A stretch of 33,383 nucleotides of DNA from DASRZM01 sp035686365 (lineage in GTDB: Bacteria; Pseudomonadota; Gammaproteobacteria; Xanthomonadales; Xanthomonadaceae). Numbering within the stretch: the first letter of the stretch is position 1; each line of letters opens with the position of its first letter. Location: the NCBI GenBank assembly GCA_035686365.1, contig DASRZM010000064.1, positions 1-33,383 of the forward strand. Reading direction: 5' to 3'. The notes beneath the pieces are model-generated. The model was given only the letters and a program-made list of their open reading frames with translations, did no database searches and was not told the origin of the DNA. Shown piece by piece: positions 8,693 through 19,000 of the stretch. Position numbers and translations under genes: made by a program.

Positions 8693-9886
8693 TCAAAAGC
8701 GCACGCGCGCGCCGCGCACCTGCGGCTGGCGATCGACGATGTCGGTGTAGACCAGATGCACGGTTTCGCCGACCACGGCCATGCGCGGGAAGCCGGTGCC
8801 GTGACCGCGAGGCAGGCGCGCCACTTCGACCCGTTCCAATTCCTTCGACGCGGCCGCGTCCACCCGCGAAAGCCACAGCGTCTGCCCCTGTTCGTCCTCA
8901 CCGATCCAGCTCACCAGCACCCGATCGCCCAGGCGTTCGACGTCGACGCGACCCTGCACGTGGGCGCCGCGTGCCAGCTCCAGCGGCGGCGCGAAGGCCG
9001 CGCCGCCGTCGTCCGAACGCGCCAGCCGCACGGCCGGCGCGTCGTCGGCGGCGGTGTACCAGGCCACGTGGACCTGTTCGCCGCGGGCATCGAGTGCCGG
9101 GCCGTTGACCGGGCAGGCCGGCATCGTCCAGCCGTCGGCATGGACCGGCGCCGGGGCGCTCCATTGCCCGCCGGCGAGCCGGGTGTGAGCGATGTCGCGC
9201 ACCTCGCCTTGGCTGCGGTCGCGGAACACCACCACGGCACCGCCCGGGGTGCGTCCGGCCGCGGTCTGGCAGCAGTCGCAGACGCGATCGTCCAGCGCCC
9301 ACTCCTGCTGCTTGCCGTCGCGTCCGACCAGCGCCGCGCGCAGGCCCATCGCGCCGCCCCCGGCGCCGCCATGTCCGTGCCCGCCGGCGGTATTGCGGCC
9401 GTCGAGCCAGGCCACCAGGACAGTGTCATCGCGCCAGGGCAGCAGCGAGACGAAGCCGTGCTCGGTCGGCGTGCCGTCCTCGTGCACGGCCTGCGGCGGC
9501 GAAAACGACGCGCCGCCGTCGCGCGAACGCACCAGTTTGACGTCGTAGGCATAGGTGGCCTCGGCGCTCTTGGCCAGCACGAAGCTGACGATGTCGCCGT
9601 TTTCCAGTACCGCGAGCGAAGGAAAGTCGGCCCAGTTGACGAACCAGTCGCTGCCGCGCGCGGCCACGTGCACGGCCCCGAAGCCGCCGGCGTCGTGGCG
9701 CACGTGCCGCAGCACGTGGTCCTGCCCATCCTTTTCGATCCAGCTCAGGTGCACGGCACCGTCGGCCGCCGCCGCGATGTTCGGCTGCGCGCTCCAGCCC
9801 TGGGCCGGCAAGGGCCACGGTTCGACCTCGGCGGCGCGGACAGCAACGCCGGCGCAGATCAGCAGCGGCAGGACAATCCATCGCAT
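8693..9886 (-). CDS. Secreted sialidase-superfamily (BNR-repeat) protein with a CDCC motif
   Basis: A 397-residue exported protein; the signal peptide is about residues 1-18 (AVRAAE). The body reads as a beta-propeller of the sialidase/BNR fold, with Asp-box-like SRDGGASFSPP (121-131) and SDDGGAAFAPP (291-301) and many HLSW/HVAW/LVSW strands. A Gly/His-rich loop (GGHGHGGAGGG) sits at about 168-178. The tight cysteine motif CDCC at 203-206 plus Cys258 could bind a metal or form disulfides. I see no complete sialidase active site, so the enzyme name is not justified. It starts 31 bp after the mnmG stop on the same strand, with a strong AAGGAG 8 bp from the ATG, so it may be read through from mnmG. 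The substrate is unknown. Confidence 0.8.
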   Translation of the reverse strand: MRWIVLPLLICAGVAVRAAEVEPWPLPAQGWSAQPNIAAAADGAVHLSWIEKDGQDHVLRHVRHDAGGFGAVHVAARGSDWFVNWADFPSLAVLENGDIVSFVLAKSAEATYAYDVKLVRSRDGGASFSPPQAVHEDGTPTEHGFVSLLPWRDDTVLVAWLDGRNTAGGHGHGGAGGGAMGLRAALVGRDGKQQEWALDDRVCDCCQTAAGRTPGGAVVVFRDRSQGEVRDIAHTRLAGGQWSAPAPVHADGWTMPACPVNGPALDARGEQVHVAWYTAADDAPAVRLARSDDGGAAFAPPLELARGAHVQGRVDVERLGDRVLVSWIGEDEQGQTLWLSRVDAAASKELERVEVARLPRGHGTGFPRMAVVGETVHLVYTDIVDRQPQVRGARVRF

Positions 9887-9917
9887 CGTCGGTTCTCCTT
9901 GGTCGCTGGTGTGCGGT

Positions 9918-11804
<1,887 letters not shown>

Positions 11805-12490
11805 GATGCTCTGCTCGCGATGGGGCGGTGGGTCAAGCCGGTGGGTGGGGCGGGTGGACCGGGCTGCTCGATCCGGCCGGTGGATCGGGATGAACGAATA
11901 CTGGCACGAACCGTGCAGGCTTTCTGGCGCACCCGCGGCGGCAGCGCCAGGGGGCGTCGGCCGAGTTGGACAGGGATCGGCCATGCGCGCCGCGGGGAAG
12001 CGCCTGCCGGGAACCGATCGTACCCGGCACCCATGCGTGAGGCGAGGGCGGCACTGCCGCCCTCGCCTTTTTCGTGCGTGGCGCAGCGCCCGGCCCGTTG
12101 CGGGCGGCGCTTGTTGCCGGAGGGAGAAGCCGGCGCCCGGCGGTCTTTTGGAACAGGGGGAATCCAGGGGACCGTATGCCGGGCGCCGAGCAAGTGGATT
12201 CGGCGCAAACCATCGGATCGACCGTGTCAGCAGGTGACGCGGTGTGCGTCGTAAACCGACGCAATGGGTCAGGTTGCGGGCGCAATCATGCGCCGGAGGC
12301 GGCAGCGGTTCAAGTGCTCTGGTTCACAGTTTTGCCCCCAGCGGAGGCGCCAGGTCGCCTCGGCGACCTCCGGCGCGGGCGCCGGGTGTTCTCTGGAGCG
12401 CGATCTGGCGGTGCCCAGCGGGGCAGGCACGCGAATTGCACAGGCCCCATTGCAAAACATCGGTTACATCGCCGCGCCTGGGGAGGAACC
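11805..12490. other. Non-coding stretch between mnmG and the 62-residue gene
   Basis: I find no credible gene in these 686 bases; the open frames on both strands are Arg/Pro-rich shadows. It must hold the mnmG promoter, but I cannot pin one. It contains a hairpin at 12005-12029 (TGCCGGG with CCCGGCA), an intrinsic-terminator-like element at 12041-12072, and a palindrome at 12352-12369 (AGGTCGCC with GGCGACCT) flanked by GGCGCC/GGCGC that can extend the stem. The last is about 120 bases upstream of the next gene and could be part of its leader. Confidence 0.6.
12041..12072 (+). terminator. Intrinsic-terminator-like hairpin with no gene ending before it
   Basis: A perfect 12-bp stem (GGCGAGGGCGGC with GCCGCCCTCGCC) around a 3-base loop is followed by five T on the plus strand. 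No plus-strand gene lies upstream; mnmG runs the other way. It may end a small RNA or an antisense transcript. Confidence 0.65.
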
Positions 12491-12679
12491 ATGATCGCCG
12501 CTGCCAACCCGTTTTCCGACTACGACGCACTGACCCGTCGCCACGACCTGATGGTCGAGCTCTACCGCATCGATGTCGCGCGCGAGCACGCCCGCTCCAG
12601 CCACGAGCCGGACGCCATCGCCAAGCTCGAGACCTACCGCGACCGCGTCACCCAGAGCCTGGCCCGCCTGCCGGCCTGA
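12491..12679 (+). CDS. Small orphan protein, 62 residues
   Basis: It starts at the ATG at 12491, with GGGAGGAACC directly before it, a near-ideal ribosome binding site. The frame is open for 400 bases upstream, but that part lacks protein-like composition. The product is soluble and mostly helical in character (DYDALTRRHDLMVELYRIDVAREH; AIAKLETYRDRVTQSLARL), with no signal peptide and no cysteine. I do not recognise the family. Two strong terminator hairpins follow its stop, so it is probably transcribed alone. A stem-forming palindrome in its upstream region suggests a structured leader. Function unknown; a short helical partner protein would fit the sequence, but that is a guess. Confidence 0.7.
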   Translation: MIAAANPFSDYDALTRRHDLMVELYRIDVAREHARSSHEPDAIAKLETYRDRVTQSLARLPA

Positions 12680-12701
12680 GACCCACCCGAACTCCCCGAA
12701 C

Positions 12702-12757
12702 GGCGGGCCGCAGGGCCCGCCTTTCTGCGACCGGCCGCCAGCGGCCGGTCTTTTTTT
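12702..12757 (+). terminator. Tandem Rho-independent terminators after the 62-residue gene
   Basis: The first hairpin (12702-12721) pairs GGCGGGCC with GGCCCGCC and is followed by TTT. The second (12729-12750) pairs GACCGGCCGC with GCGGCCGGTC around CA and is followed by seven T (12751-12757). The second is a textbook terminator. Confidence 0.9.
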
Positions 12758-12785
12758 GCCCGCAGTGGCGTGGCCGTCGCCCGCC

Positions 12786-14120
12786 TCAGCGCTCGCGCCG
12801 GCCGCGCGCCGATCCGCGCTCCGATCCGCGCTCACTGCGCGAGGACGGGGCGCTGTCCGCGCGAGCATCGGAGCGGCTCTCGTACGCCGGGCTCCGGCTG
12901 GGCGGCTCGCGGGCGGGAGGCGGCGAGTACGACGGCGACGGCGCACCGTAGGAAGGCGCCGGCTGGCGCGCGTAGTCGCGTTGCACCGGTGCCGGCGCAT
13001 GCTCGCGCACCGGCATCGGCGCGCGCGGCGCGTACCCGGCATCGCCGCCATAGGAAGCGCGGTCGTAGCTGCGCTCGTAGCCGCGCTCGTAGCCGCGCTG
13101 GTAGCCGCGCCCTTGGTCTGCTCGCGGCTGCGCCTGCGGGTAGTCGCGCCTGACCACCGGCGCGTCGGGCGCACGCATGCGCTCGCCGCGGCCCGGTGAG
13201 GCCTCGGTCCGCGCCGGAATCGTGACCGTGCGCGTGCGCGTGCGCAGCGGCACGCCCTCCTCGCGCAGCGTGCGGCGCAGATCCTGCTCGCGCCCGTCGC
13301 GCTGCGGGTACACCCGCCGCGATTCTCCGATCGCCGGCGGCGAACGTGCCGGCATCGTGTCATCGACCGCCCGGCGTTCCCCGCCACGCTGCGGCAGCGT
13401 GCGCGCGGTCCCGGCCTCGCGGCCCGGCAGGGCCCGCGCATCGCGGCGGATGTCGCGGGCCGGAACCGCGCCGCCATCGCGACCCGGACCGCGGGCGGCG
13501 CCACGCTGCTGTGCCCGCGCCGGCGCCAGCAGCCCGGCGGCCTCGCGCTTGGCGACACGCTCGCCGAAGCGGGTCGCGCCGCTCAGGTGCGCCAGCCGCT
13601 CGGCCTCGTGCCGCGCACTGCCATGCCGCGGCAACCGGTAGTGGTCGCGATAGCGCGGGTTGTAGGCGTAGTACGGATACCAGTCGTAGTACCAGTCGGT
13701 CCAGCCGTAGCGGTACGGCGAGTACGCGAAATATCCGCCGTGCCGCGGCCAGCCGTAGCTGATGCCCAGGCTCAGGTAGTTGCGCGGGAAAAAGGTGACC
13801 CCGTAGTAGTAGCCCGGGTACCAGTACGGATCGTAGAACCAGCGGTTCATCGGCCAGTACACCGAGTAGTAGGCGGGCCAGTGCAGGTAGCCCGAATACC
13901 GGTAGTCGGGCTCGCCGTACCAGTAGTCGCCGTAGCCGCCGTAGCCGGGCGAGTAATAGCTGTCGCCGGCGTAGCCGCGGTACGAGTCACGGTAGGACGA
14001 GCGGTAGCCACCGTCGTAGTAGCTGCCGTCGGCGTAGTAGCCGTCGTCGTAGTAGTAGTCGCGATGGGTCGCGCAGCCGCCCAGCAGCAGCGCGAGCGCG
14101 ACGATGGGCCAGCGCGCCAT
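12786..14120 (-). CDS. Tyrosine-rich lipoprotein with an arginine-rich disordered tail
   Basis: A 444-residue protein from the ATG at 14120, which has AGGGGA 7 bp upstream; the frame is open further upstream but without a signal. A lipoprotein signal peptide ends in LLLGGCATH. Residues about 20-170 are extraordinarily rich in Tyr, Gly, Ser and Trp (DYYYDDGYYADGSYYDGGY, then WFYDPYWYPGYYYGVTFFP). The rest, about 180-444, is low-complexity, rich in Arg, Pro, Ala and Ser, and includes a YxRG repeat encoded by 12-bp tandem repeats. No enzyme motif is visible. It resembles the loosely defined YXWGXW-like surface lipoproteins only in composition. It is convergent with the 62-residue gene and divergent from the EamA gene. 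The codon pattern is GC-rich like its neighbours. Confidence 0.75.
   Translation of the reverse strand: MARWPIVALALLLGGCATHRDYYYDDGYYADGSYYDGGYRSSYRDSYRGYAGDSYYSPGYGGYGDYWYGEPDYRYSGYLHWPAYYSVYWPMNRWFYDPYWYPGYYYGVTFFPRNYLSLGISYGWPRHGGYFAYSPYRYGWTDWYYDWYPYYAYNPRYRDHYRLPRHGSARHEAERLAHLSGATRFGERVAKREAAGLLAPARAQQRGAARGPGRDGGAVPARDIRRDARALPGREAGTARTLPQRGGERRAVDDTMPARSPPAIGESRRVYPQRDGREQDLRRTLREEGVPLRTRTRTVTIPARTEASPGRGERMRAPDAPVVRRDYPQAQPRADQGRGYQRGYERGYERSYDRASYGGDAGYAPRAPMPVREHAPAPVQRDYARQPAPSYGAPSPSYSPPPAREPPSRSPAYESRSDARADSAPSSRSERGSERGSARGRRER
13065..13112. repeat. 12-bp tandem repeat, four copies
   Basis: Four consecutive copies of GTAGCCGCGCTC with 0-2 changes each lie inside the tyrosine-rich lipoprotein gene. 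On the coding strand they give alternating Tyr/Arg/Gly/Glu units (GYQRGYERGYERSYDR). Confidence 0.9.
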
Positions 14121-14277
14121 GGCGAATCCCCTTGATGGTCGTAGCCCATCATCGCCCGCCACGGTGAATCGGTCCTGAAGGAGCCGCACCGGAGCCGGCG
14201 AAGGCCTCCCGGCCCGGCCCCGGCCGCCGCGGGCGTGCTAACTTCTCGCCGCCGAATCCCCCGACGGACCGCTCCCG

Positions 14278-15279
14278 ATGGCCCTGCACCAGGCCTCCGG
14301 CCGCTGGCGGCTCGGCCTCGTGCTGGCGCTGACCACCGCCGGCATGTGGGCCACGCTGCCGGTGGCGCTGAAGATCGCGCTCGAACAGCTCGATGCGCTG
14401 ACGCTGACCTGGTTCCGCTTCCTGGTGGCGGCGCTGCTGGTCGGCGCATGGGTCGCCTGGCGCGGCCGCCTGGGAGACTACCGCCGGCTCGGCCGCGGCG
14501 ACTGGCTGTTGCTGGCGCTGGCGGCGCTGATGCTGATCGGCAACTACGTGCTGTACCTGGTCGGGCTGGACTACACCACCGCCGCCAATGCCCAGCTGAT
14601 CATCCAGCTGGCGCCGCTGCTGATGGCGGTGGGCGGCATCGTCGTTTTCGGCGAACGCTTCTCGAAAGGCCAGTGGCTGGGACTTGCGGTGCTGTGCGCC
14701 GGCATGGCGGTGTTCTTCCGCGACCAGCTCGCGACGCTGGGCGGCAGCCCGCGCTACGTGGTCGGCGCGCTGCTGATCGTCGCCGCGGCAGTGGTGTGGG
14801 CGGTGTACGCGCTGGCACAGAAGCAGCTGCTGCGCATGCTTTCGTCGCCGGCGATCATGCTGTTCATCTACGCGGCCGCCACGGTCGTGCTGCTGCCGGT
14901 CTCCGAGCCTTCCAGGCTGCTGCAGCTCGACGGCCTGCACTGGCTGGCACTGCTGTACTGCGCGCTCAACACCCTGGGCGCCTACGGCGCCTTCGCCGAG
15001 GCGCTGGAGCACTGGGAGGCCTCGCGGGTGTCGGTGGTACTGGCGCTCACGCCGCTGCTGACCATGGCGGTGGTGATCGCCGGCCACGCGCTGGCGCCGC
15101 AGCTGGTGGCGCCCGAGCACATCGGCGCGCTGGGCATCGTCGGCGCATTGATGGTGGTCGCCGGCTCGGTGCTGACCAGCCTGCTGGGGCGGCGCCGGCG
15201 GCCGCCGGTCGTGGTGGCACCGTGCCCCGAGGCCGAAGCCGAAACCGAAACCGAGGCCGAACCCGGCCTCGGGCGCTGA
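14278..15279 (+). CDS. EamA/DMT-family transporter
   Basis: A 333-residue inner-membrane protein with about ten hydrophobic segments in two EamA repeats (about residues 12-145 and 160-305). Typical signatures include an early GMWATLPVALK, LDYTTAANAQLIIQLAPLLMAVGGIVVFGERF in the first half, and RVSVVLALTPLLTMAV in the second. Drug/metabolite transporters of this type export or import small metabolites; the substrate cannot be read from the sequence. After the last helix and a GRRRR stop-transfer, the tail has an acidic hexanucleotide-encoded run, EAEAETETEAE. It is divergent from the tyrosine-rich lipoprotein; TGCTAACTT at 14236-14244 could be an extended -10 box. Confidence 0.92.
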   Translation: MALHQASGRWRLGLVLALTTAGMWATLPVALKIALEQLDALTLTWFRFLVAALLVGAWVAWRGRLGDYRRLGRGDWLLLALAALMLIGNYVLYLVGLDYTTAANAQLIIQLAPLLMAVGGIVVFGERFSKGQWLGLAVLCAGMAVFFRDQLATLGGSPRYVVGALLIVAAAVVWAVYALAQKQLLRMLSSPAIMLFIYAAATVVLLPVSEPSRLLQLDGLHWLALLYCALNTLGAYGAFAEALEHWEASRVSVVLALTPLLTMAVVIAGHALAPQLVAPEHIGALGIVGALMVVAGSVLTSLLGRRRRPPVVVAPCPEAEAETETEAEPGLGR

Positions 15280-15288
15280 AGCCGCGTC

Positions 15289-17904
15289 TCAGTCCGCCAG
15301 CAACCGGTCCAGCAGCTCGGTGGTCAGCGAGGAGGGCTCGGCACTGCGCAGTGACTGCAGCCCGGCGCGGATGTGCTGTGCGCGCGCCGCATCCAGGTGC
15401 TGCCAGTTTTCCAGTGCGCCGAGCTGGCGCGCCGCCAGCTGCGGGTTCGCCGCGTCGAGCGCGGCCACTGCGCCCAGCAGCAGCGCATAGCCGGCGCCGT
15501 CGGCCCGGTGGAACGCCACCGGGTTGCCGCGCGCGAAGCTGCCCAGGATGGCGCGCACCCGATTGGGGTTGCGCGGCAGCCAGTGCCGGCCGGTCATCAG
15601 CGCCTGCACGCGCCCGATGGCGTCCGCCAGTGGCGCGCTGGCAACGATCGCCAGCCACTTGTCGGTCACCAGCGCATCGGCGCCATGGCGGCTGGCGAAC
15701 GCCGACAGCGCCTGCGGCGCCGCGGATGCGTCCGCGTGCACCAGCGCACGCAGCGCGGCGAGCCGGTCGGTCATGGTCGCGGCCGCGGCGAACTGTGTCT
15801 GCGCCAGTGCGGCCGCGGGATCCATCCGGGTGAGCAGGTCCAGCGCCGTGTTCTTCAGCCGGCGCGCGGCGATGGCGGGCGCGTTCATGGCGTCCGGATC
15901 GACCGCGGCCATGTCCTGGTAGCGCCGTTCCAGCCGTTCGACGTGGCGCTCGGCCAGCTCGTCGAGCAGTTCCTCGCGCGCCGCCCAGACCCGGTCGACG
16001 TCGACCGTGCCGCCGCTGGCGACGACCTCGTCGACCAGCGTGTCGAAGGCCGGCAGCTGCAGGCACTGGGCGACGAAGGCCGGGTCCAGCTCGGCGTCCT
16101 CCAGCAGCACTGCAGTGGCATCGAGCAGGGCCAGCCGGCTGGCCCCGGCCTCGCCGCGCGCCAGGATCGCGTCGGTGGCCAGGCGCTGGATCGCGTCCCA
16201 GCGCAGCAGCGGGTCGCGTTCGATCGAGGCCAGCCGCCCCAGCGCGTCGGGCCCGTAGTCGTAGCGCACGCGCACCGGCGCCGACAGCGCCTGGCCGAAA
16301 GCCGGCAACGGGGCCGCGTCGACGTCCTCCAGGCACAGCGTGTGTCGCGCACCGCTGAGTTCGATCAGGCCCTCATGCACGGGTGCATCGCCTGCCAGCG
16401 CGCGCTCGATGCGACGACCGCGGGCGTCGTACAGCGCGTAGGCGAGCGGGATCGGCAGCGGCTGCTTTTCGGACTGCCCCGGCGTGGGCGGCGTGTGCTG
16501 GGTGATCTGGACCTCGTAGCGGCGCGTGGTGGCATCGTAGCTGTCGCGGATCTCCACCACCGGCGTACCGGCCTGCGAATACCAGCGCAGGAAACCGGAA
16601 AGGTCGCGCTGCCCGGCCTCGGTCATGGCGGCCACGAACGCCTCGATGGTGACCGCGCTGCCTCGATGGCGCGCGAAGTACAGGTCCAGTCCCTGCCGGA
16701 ACGCGGTCTCGCCCAGCAGCGTGTGCAACATGCGCACGATCTCGGCGCCTTTCTCGTACACGGTCGCGGTATAGAAGTTGTCGATCTCGCGGTAGCTGTT
16801 TGGGCGCACCGGATGTGCCAGCGGACCGGAATCCTCGACGAACTGGCGCGCACGCAGCATCCGCACGTCCTCGATGCGCTTGACCGCGCGCGAGTTCATG
16901 TCGGAAGTGAACTCCTGGTCGCGGAAAACCGTCAGGCCTTCCTTGAGCGCGAGCTGGAACCAGTCGCGCACGGTCACGCGGTTGCCGCTCCAGTGATGGA
17001 AGTACTCGTGGCCGATCACCGACTCCACGTCGGAGAAATCGGCGTCGGTGGCGGTGTCCGGATCGGCCAGGATGTAGCGGGCGTTGAAGATGTTCAGGCC
17101 GGTGTTCTCCATCGCGCCCATATTGAAGTCGCGGGCGGCCACGACGTTGAACTCGGCCATGTCGTATTCGCGGCCGAAGCGCTGCTCGTCCCAGCGCATG
17201 GCACGCAGCACGCACTGCAGCGCGTGCCTGCAGCGGGTCACGTCCTCCGGCGCGGCCCACACCGCCACCGCGACATCGTTGCCCGAGCGCGTGGTGTGGC
17301 GCGCGCGCACGCTGTCCAGGGCGCCGGCGACCAGGGCGAACAGGTAACAGGGCTTGGGTTCGGGATCGACCCAGCGCGCGTAATGGCGGCCATCGGGCAG
17401 GCGGCCGGCGTCCTCGCAGTTGCCGTTGCCCAGCAGCACCGGATAGCGCGCCACGTCGGCGCGCAGCAGCACCTCGTAGCGGCTGAGCACATCGGGGCGG
17501 TCCAGTGCGTAGGTGATCCGGCGGAAACCATGCGCTTCGCACTGGGTCAGCAGCAGGCCCTCGCTGGCGTACAGACCCTCCAGCCGGGTATTGCGCTCGG
17601 GCCCGATCCGCACCCGGGTCTGCACCGTGCAGGCACGGTCGATCCCCGGCAAGGTCAGCCCGGCCGGATCGATGCGCATGCCGTCGGCCGCGACCGGATC
17701 GCCGTCCACGCGCAGTTCCAGCAGCTCCAGGGCTTCGCCGTCCAGGCGCAGCGGCTGCAGCGGCTGCCCGGGGTCGGGTTCCAGCTGCAAGCGCGCCGTC
17801 ACCTCGGTGGCGGCGGCGTCCAGGTCGAACTCCAGCTCGATGGCAAGGCAGCGCCAGGGCGGGGGTGCATAGTCGTGGCGGCAGGTGGCGGGCGCCTGGG
17901 TCAT
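15289..17904 (-). CDS. pepN: Aminopeptidase N (M1 family)
   Basis: An 871-residue zinc aminopeptidase, almost exactly the length of E. coli PepN (870), that removes N-terminal residues from peptides in the cytoplasm. The exopeptidase motif GAMEN is at 263-267. Zinc ligands lie in HEYFHHWSGN (His299, His303) with Glu322 in LKEGLTVFRD; Glu300 is the catalytic base. The C-terminal helical domain is complete to LLDRLLAD. The ATG at 17904 has AAGG 12 bp upstream. It is divergent from the dehydratase gene (70 bp apart) and convergent with the EamA gene. Confidence 0.97.
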   Translation of the reverse strand: MTQAPATCRHDYAPPPWRCLAIELEFDLDAAATEVTARLQLEPDPGQPLQPLRLDGEALELLELRVDGDPVAADGMRIDPAGLTLPGIDRACTVQTRVRIGPERNTRLEGLYASEGLLLTQCEAHGFRRITYALDRPDVLSRYEVLLRADVARYPVLLGNGNCEDAGRLPDGRHYARWVDPEPKPCYLFALVAGALDSVRARHTTRSGNDVAVAVWAAPEDVTRCRHALQCVLRAMRWDEQRFGREYDMAEFNVVAARDFNMGAMENTGLNIFNARYILADPDTATDADFSDVESVIGHEYFHHWSGNRVTVRDWFQLALKEGLTVFRDQEFTSDMNSRAVKRIEDVRMLRARQFVEDSGPLAHPVRPNSYREIDNFYTATVYEKGAEIVRMLHTLLGETAFRQGLDLYFARHRGSAVTIEAFVAAMTEAGQRDLSGFLRWYSQAGTPVVEIRDSYDATTRRYEVQITQHTPPTPGQSEKQPLPIPLAYALYDARGRRIERALAGDAPVHEGLIELSGARHTLCLEDVDAAPLPAFGQALSAPVRVRYDYGPDALGRLASIERDPLLRWDAIQRLATDAILARGEAGASRLALLDATAVLLEDAELDPAFVAQCLQLPAFDTLVDEVVASGGTVDVDRVWAAREELLDELAERHVERLERRYQDMAAVDPDAMNAPAIAARRLKNTALDLLTRMDPAAALAQTQFAAAATMTDRLAALRALVHADASAAPQALSAFASRHGADALVTDKWLAIVASAPLADAIGRVQALMTGRHWLPRNPNRVRAILGSFARGNPVAFHRADGAGYALLLGAVAALDAANPQLAARQLGALENWQHLDAARAQHIRAGLQSLRSAEPSSLTTELLDRLLAD

Positions 17905-17974
17905 CGCGGGCTGCCTTGCCGGGCGGCGTCAGGGGAGCGCTACGCTACCATGCGCGTTTTCGCGGTCGCAGCCG

Positions 17975-18973
17975 ATGAGCGAAGCCCCGATCCCGCAGCT
18001 GGAGGACGTGCGCGACGCCGCCGCGCGCATCGCCCCGTACGCGCAGGTGACCCCGCTGCGCGAGTCCGGCTCGATCGACGCGCGGGCCGGCGCGCGGCTG
18101 CGGTTCAAGTGCGAGAACCTGCAGCGCACCGGGGCCTTCAAGTTCCGCGGCGCCTGCAATGCCGTGTTCGCCCTGCCGCAGGCGCAGGCGCGCGCCGGAG
18201 TGGTCACCCACTCCTCCGGCAACCATGGCGCCGCGCTGGCGCTGGCCGCGCAGCTGCGCGGCATCCCCGCCCACGTGGTGGTCCCCGAGGGCGCGGTGCC
18301 GGCCAAGCTGGCGGCGATCGCGGCCTTCGGCGCCACCGTGCATCGATGCGAGCCGACGCTGGCGGCGCGCGAATCCGTGACCGCCGAAGTGCAGGCGCGC
18401 ACCGGTGCGACGCTCGTGCACCCGTATGCCGATGTCCGCGTGATCGCGGGCCAGGGGACCGCGACGCTGGAACTGCTGGCGCAGGCCGACGGGCTCGACG
18501 CCGTGATCGCGCCGATCGGCGGTGGCGGCCTGATCGGCGGCACCGCCACGGTGTTGCGCGCACTGGCCCCGCGGGTGGAGATCTTCGCCGCCGAGCCCGA
18601 GGGCGCGGCCGACGCGCTGGCTTCGCTGCAGGCGGGCCACCGGATCACCGACATCGTGCCCGACACCGTCTGCGACGGACTGCGCGCTGCGATCGGCGCC
18701 GTCAATTTCGAACTGCTGCGCCGGCACGCGGTGACCGTGCTGCCGGTGGACGATGCCGAAGTGATCGCGGCGATGCGGCTGATGTGGGAGCGCCTGAAGC
18801 TGCTGGTGGAGCCCTCCGGCGCCACCGTGCTGGCCGCCGTGCTGCGCCACCGCACCCACTTTGCCGGCCGCCGGGTCGGCCTGATCGTGTCCGGCGGCAA
18901 CGTCGATCTGGCCTCCGCCTGTGGCCTGTTCGCAACCGCGGCCGCCGCCCAGGCCCGGCTTCGTCCAGAATAG
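17975..18973 (+). CDS. PLP-dependent threonine/serine dehydratase-like protein
   Basis: A 332-residue fold-type II PLP enzyme. The Schiff-base lysine is K56 in GAFKFRGA, the substrate loop is SSGNHGAA (80-87), and the phosphate-binding loop is GGGGL (182-186). The length matches single-domain catabolic threonine dehydratases, serine racemases and 3-hydroxyaspartate ammonia-lyases; there is no C-terminal ACT regulatory domain, so it is not biosynthetic IlvA. The exact substrate cannot be chosen from the sequence. The frame opens 90 bp earlier, but homology begins at the ATG at 17975. The next gene begins 27 bp later on the same strand and may share the transcript. Confidence 0.9.
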   Translation: MSEAPIPQLEDVRDAAARIAPYAQVTPLRESGSIDARAGARLRFKCENLQRTGAFKFRGACNAVFALPQAQARAGVVTHSSGNHGAALALAAQLRGIPAHVVVPEGAVPAKLAAIAAFGATVHRCEPTLAARESVTAEVQARTGATLVHPYADVRVIAGQGTATLELLAQADGLDAVIAPIGGGGLIGGTATVLRALAPRVEIFAAEPEGAADALASLQAGHRITDIVPDTVCDGLRAAIGAVNFELLRRHAVTVLPVDDAEVIAAMRLMWERLKLLVEPSGATVLAAVLRHRTHFAGRRVGLIVSGGNVDLASACGLFATAAAAQARLRPE

Positions 18974-19000
18974 GCCCCTGCCCGCACGCGTCCGAAGGCG

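Noticed and set aside
12230..12480. Possible signal-recognition-particle or 6S RNA
   Set aside because: A GGTCAGG-like string occurs, but the conserved SRP tetraloop core and the overall 6S layout are absent.
12074..12490. Upstream extension of the 62-residue protein to about 200 residues
   Set aside because: The extension is Arg/Gly/Pro-rich and spans hairpins; the strong ribosome site at 12482-12487 points to the internal ATG.
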